This document shows positions 30,498-32,545 of a stretch of 32,545 nt of DNA, in pieces. The translations under genes were made by a program, and so were the position numbers. Source of the DNA: Acidobacteriota bacterium (GTDB lineage Bacteria; Acidobacteriota; Terriglobia; Acidiferrales; UBA7541); assembly GCA_021812285.1 (NCBI GenBank), contig JAKAOH010000019.1, positions 1-32,545 of the forward strand, written 5' to 3'. The notes beneath the pieces are model-generated. The model saw only the letters and a program-made list of their open reading frames with translations. It searched no databases and was not told the origin of the DNA. The number at the start of each line of letters is the position of its first letter. The stretch's first letter is position 1.

Positions 30498-31265
30498 ATG
30501 CCCGACATTCTTCTCACCAACGACGACGGGATCCACGCGGCGGGACTTGCCGCGCTGGCCGACGCGCTCGCATCGGTCGGCGACCTCACCATTGTTGCGC
30601 CCTCGAGCGAGCGCAGCGGCGCCTCGCATTCGATCAGCGTCCGGCGGCCGGTGGAATGCGAAGCGATGGGCGAGCGCCGCTGGTCCGTTGCCGGGACGCC
30701 CGCCGACGCGGTGATCATCGCGCTGCATCGGCTGTTCGACAGCAAGCCCGACCTGGTGGTCTCGGGCATCAATCTGGGCGCGAACATTGGCCAGAACATC
30801 CACTATTCGGGAACGGTCGGCGCCGCGGTCGAAGCCACCGTCAACCGTGTGCCCGCCTTCGCCATTTCGATCGCCACGCGCAACGCCGCTTGCGATTGGG
30901 CTCCCTCGGCACGGCTCGCCCGCGAACTCGCCCGTCTGGTGATCGAGGAAGGACTGCCGGAAAATCTTCTGCTCAACGTCAACGTTCCCGAATCGTGGAA
31001 CGGAGGAATTCGCTTCACGCGCCAATCGGAAAAAATCACGCGCAATGTTTTGCGCGAGGAAGCCGGCCCGCGCGGGCCGATTTTCTGGCTGCAGGAAGTT
31101 CAGGTGCTGGAATCCGTCGAGCCGGATAGCGACTACGCCGCGCTGCGCTCGGGCGAAGCGGCCGTGACGCCGCTCGACGTCCGGCGCACGCATGTCCCCT
31201 CACTCAATCACCTGTCCTATTTGGCCGCGCGGCTCGCCTCGGCTCTCGAAAAGCCGGATCGCTGA
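30498..31265 (+). CDS. surE: 5'/3'-nucleotidase SurE
   Basis: The 255-residue protein begins MPDILLTNDDGIHAAG with the metal-binding Asp9-Asp10 pair, followed by VVAPSSERSGASHSI-type IVAPSSERSGASHSIS, GTPADAV, and VVSGINLGANIGQNIHYSGTVGAAVEA, all SurE signatures. SurE dephosphorylates nucleoside monophosphates and short polyphosphates in a metal-dependent way. The length is normal for the family. It starts 43 bases after tRNA-Pro and may share its transcript. Confidence 0.96.
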   Translation: MPDILLTNDDGIHAAGLAALADALASVGDLTIVAPSSERSGASHSISVRRPVECEAMGERRWSVAGTPADAVIIALHRLFDSKPDLVVSGINLGANIGQNIHYSGTVGAAVEATVNRVPAFAISIATRNAACDWAPSARLARELARLVIEEGLPENLLLNVNVPESWNGGIRFTRQSEKITRNVLREEAGPRGPIFWLQEVQVLESVEPDSDYAALRSGEAAVTPLDVRRTHVPSLNHLSYLAARLASALEKPDR

Positions 31266-31292
31266 CCTCGACTCGCCCCGCCCGAATGCTCC

Positions 31293-32531
31293 CTACGCGC
31301 CGTTGTAGGGTTCGTGCAGCCAGTGTTTGGCCTGCTTGACCAGTTTCGGATCCTGCGAATCATCCACCACGCGTTCGTAGCGCGAAACCGCCAGGCTTCG
31401 CTCGCCTGCACGGTCGTACATTTGTCCCGCGGCGAGCTGCGCCTGCGCCACCAGGCCCGATGATGTATGCGGCAGGGTGGCCGTGGTGTCGAAAGCCTCC
31501 GCCGCGCCGCGCCAATCGCCCTTCGAACGCAACAGCAGCCCCAATCCCCACGCCGCCGGCCCGACATCCTGGCTGCCGAATTCGCCCTTCTTGCCGCGCG
31601 CAATCAGCTTTCGATACACGTTCATCGCCTGCGGAATCTCACCCGCGCTTTTCAGCAATCCGGCTTCGGAAAGCCCGTAGAGAAAATTGTGCGGAAACGT
31701 CTGGTAGAGCCAGCGCGTCAGCACGAGCGCCTTTCCGTATTGGTGTTCCCGCGCCAGAAAGAGAGCCAGGGTGGTCTTCGCGTCCACGCTCGCTTCGCCG
31801 CCTCCATCTGCCGCTGCGCGCATCAAATCGAGCCCCTTCGTCCTGCTCCCGTGGATCGCGACGAGCAGCATCGCCATTTTCACCGGCCAGGAAAGGCTGC
31901 CCACCACGTAGTTGTAAATTCCCACCACCAGCTTGGCGTCGCTGAATTTCGGATCCAGCTCCAGAATGCGCTTCGAATCGTCGTAAGCTCCCAGCCCGCT
32001 ACGCAGCGCCGCGAACCATTCCTTGGAGACCAGCGCCTCTTCCGTCGCGCGAAGGCCGCGCGTGACGCTGCGCGCGTAGAGCGCATGCACGTCGTCGGGA
32101 TTGCGCGCGAGTTCCGCCTCCTCCAGTTTCGTCGCGCGAGCGATCAGATCGTTCACCCGCCCGATCGCCTCCGGGTCCGGCGGCTTTTTCTGCATGTGTA
32201 CGAATTCGTTGCTCAGGTAGAGCTGCGCGTCGAGTTTGCCTTCCCGGTGGAGTTCCTGAAACAGCTCGCCTTCCAGCAGATGATTCACCGCGTAGGGATC
32301 GTTCGGATGAGCGGCAAGAGACGTTTCGAAATCGGCGATCGCCGGCTTGTATTCCATGTTGTAGAAATGAATGAAACCTTGTTCCGTCGCCGCGTCGCCC
32401 GGCCTCACGCGCAAAATCGGCGCTTTTTCCTCGGCTCGCGTTTCCTGCGCACGGAGGGAACTTGCTTCCGCGAAAGCCGGAAACAGGGAAACGGCCAGGA
32501 TGCAGGCCAGCAAGCGCACGAGAAACGGCAA
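31293..32531 (-). CDS. Secreted TPR-like protein (start may lie outside the window)
   Basis: The visible 412 residues begin with a hydrophobic signal-like segment (FLVRLLACILAVSLFPAFAEA), followed by helical repeats including GFIHFYNMEYKPAIADFETSLAAHPNDPYAVNHLLEGELFQEL. A central part contains DPKFSDAKLVVGIYNYVVGSLSWPVKMAMLL, and C-terminal TPR-like units follow (LAAGQMYDRAGERSLAVSRYERVVDDSQDPKLVKQAKHWL). I recognise it as a TPR-type protein common in Acidobacteriota but know no function. The first available start is a TTG at 32531, 14 bases from the edge; an upstream start is possible. It converges with surE. Confidence 0.75.
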   Translation of the reverse strand: MPFLVRLLACILAVSLFPAFAEASSLRAQETRAEEKAPILRVRPGDAATEQGFIHFYNMEYKPAIADFETSLAAHPNDPYAVNHLLEGELFQELHREGKLDAQLYLSNEFVHMQKKPPDPEAIGRVNDLIARATKLEEAELARNPDDVHALYARSVTRGLRATEEALVSKEWFAALRSGLGAYDDSKRILELDPKFSDAKLVVGIYNYVVGSLSWPVKMAMLLVAIHGSRTKGLDLMRAAADGGGEASVDAKTTLALFLAREHQYGKALVLTRWLYQTFPHNFLYGLSEAGLLKSAGEIPQAMNVYRKLIARGKKGEFGSQDVGPAAWGLGLLLRSKGDWRGAAEAFDTTATLPHTSSGLVAQAQLAAGQMYDRAGERSLAVSRYERVVDDSQDPKLVKQAKHWLHEPYNGA

Positions 32532-32545
32532 CGCTCGAACTACTC

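Noticed and set aside
1-32545. CRISPR arrays, insertion sequences or phage genes
   Set aside because: No regularly spaced repeats, transposase motifs or phage structural genes were seen by eye; a weak or degenerate element cannot be excluded without a search.

Overview
The window is GC-rich, densely packed bacterial chromosome. Gene content (MerR next to tRNA-Pro, secreted TPR proteins with a carboxypeptidase-regulatory-like domain, a secreted S10 peptidase, a glutaminase-A-like secreted protein, a proline-racemase-family enzyme with a GntR regulator) and codon habits suggest an Acidobacteriota-type soil bacterium. That is an inference from gene style; no rRNA or other phylogenetic marker was tested.

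Layout. 1-124: the end of a class V aminotransferase-like gene. 260-1879: a compact three-gene cassette (TIGR04255-family protein plus two uncharacterised partners) with AGG/AGA/CTA/ATA codons unlike its neighbours, abutting an orphan, 3'-truncated hicB. 2164-8615: an amino-acid catabolism island. On the minus strand lie a GntR regulator, proline dehydrogenase, an APC permease and a proline-racemase/hydroxyproline-epimerase homologue. Divergently lie a DapA-family lyase and an SDR, with a GntR-type palindrome sitting on overlapping divergent promoters. 8752-15190: a secreted S10 peptidase, tRNA-CAU (probably Ile2), a Gfo/Idh/MocA oxidoreductase, a secreted glutaminase-A-like protein and a GT-B glycosyltransferase.

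15272-22277 is the most interesting region: a complete lasso peptide gene cluster. The minus strand reads RRE/PqqD-like B1, B2 leader peptidase, asparagine-synthetase-like cyclase, a small precursor gene, an HPr-kinase-like kinase and a PF14907-type nucleotidyltransferase. A two-gene ABC exporter diverges from B1. The precursor (50 codons, GTG start, complement 17596-17748) carries the Y-x2-P-x-L-x3-G-x5-T leader motif. Its predicted 25-residue core has a single acidic residue (Asp8), an unusual Thr1, and two cysteines placed to link ring and tail.

22410-32531: two secreted proteins, then a minus-strand run of a DinG-type helicase, queD, a 62-aa membrane protein, queE, queC and a TPR protein (queuosine precursor synthesis). 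Housekeeping genes follow: der, a MerR regulator, tRNA-Pro(GGG) and surE, and finally a secreted TPR-like protein running to the window edge.
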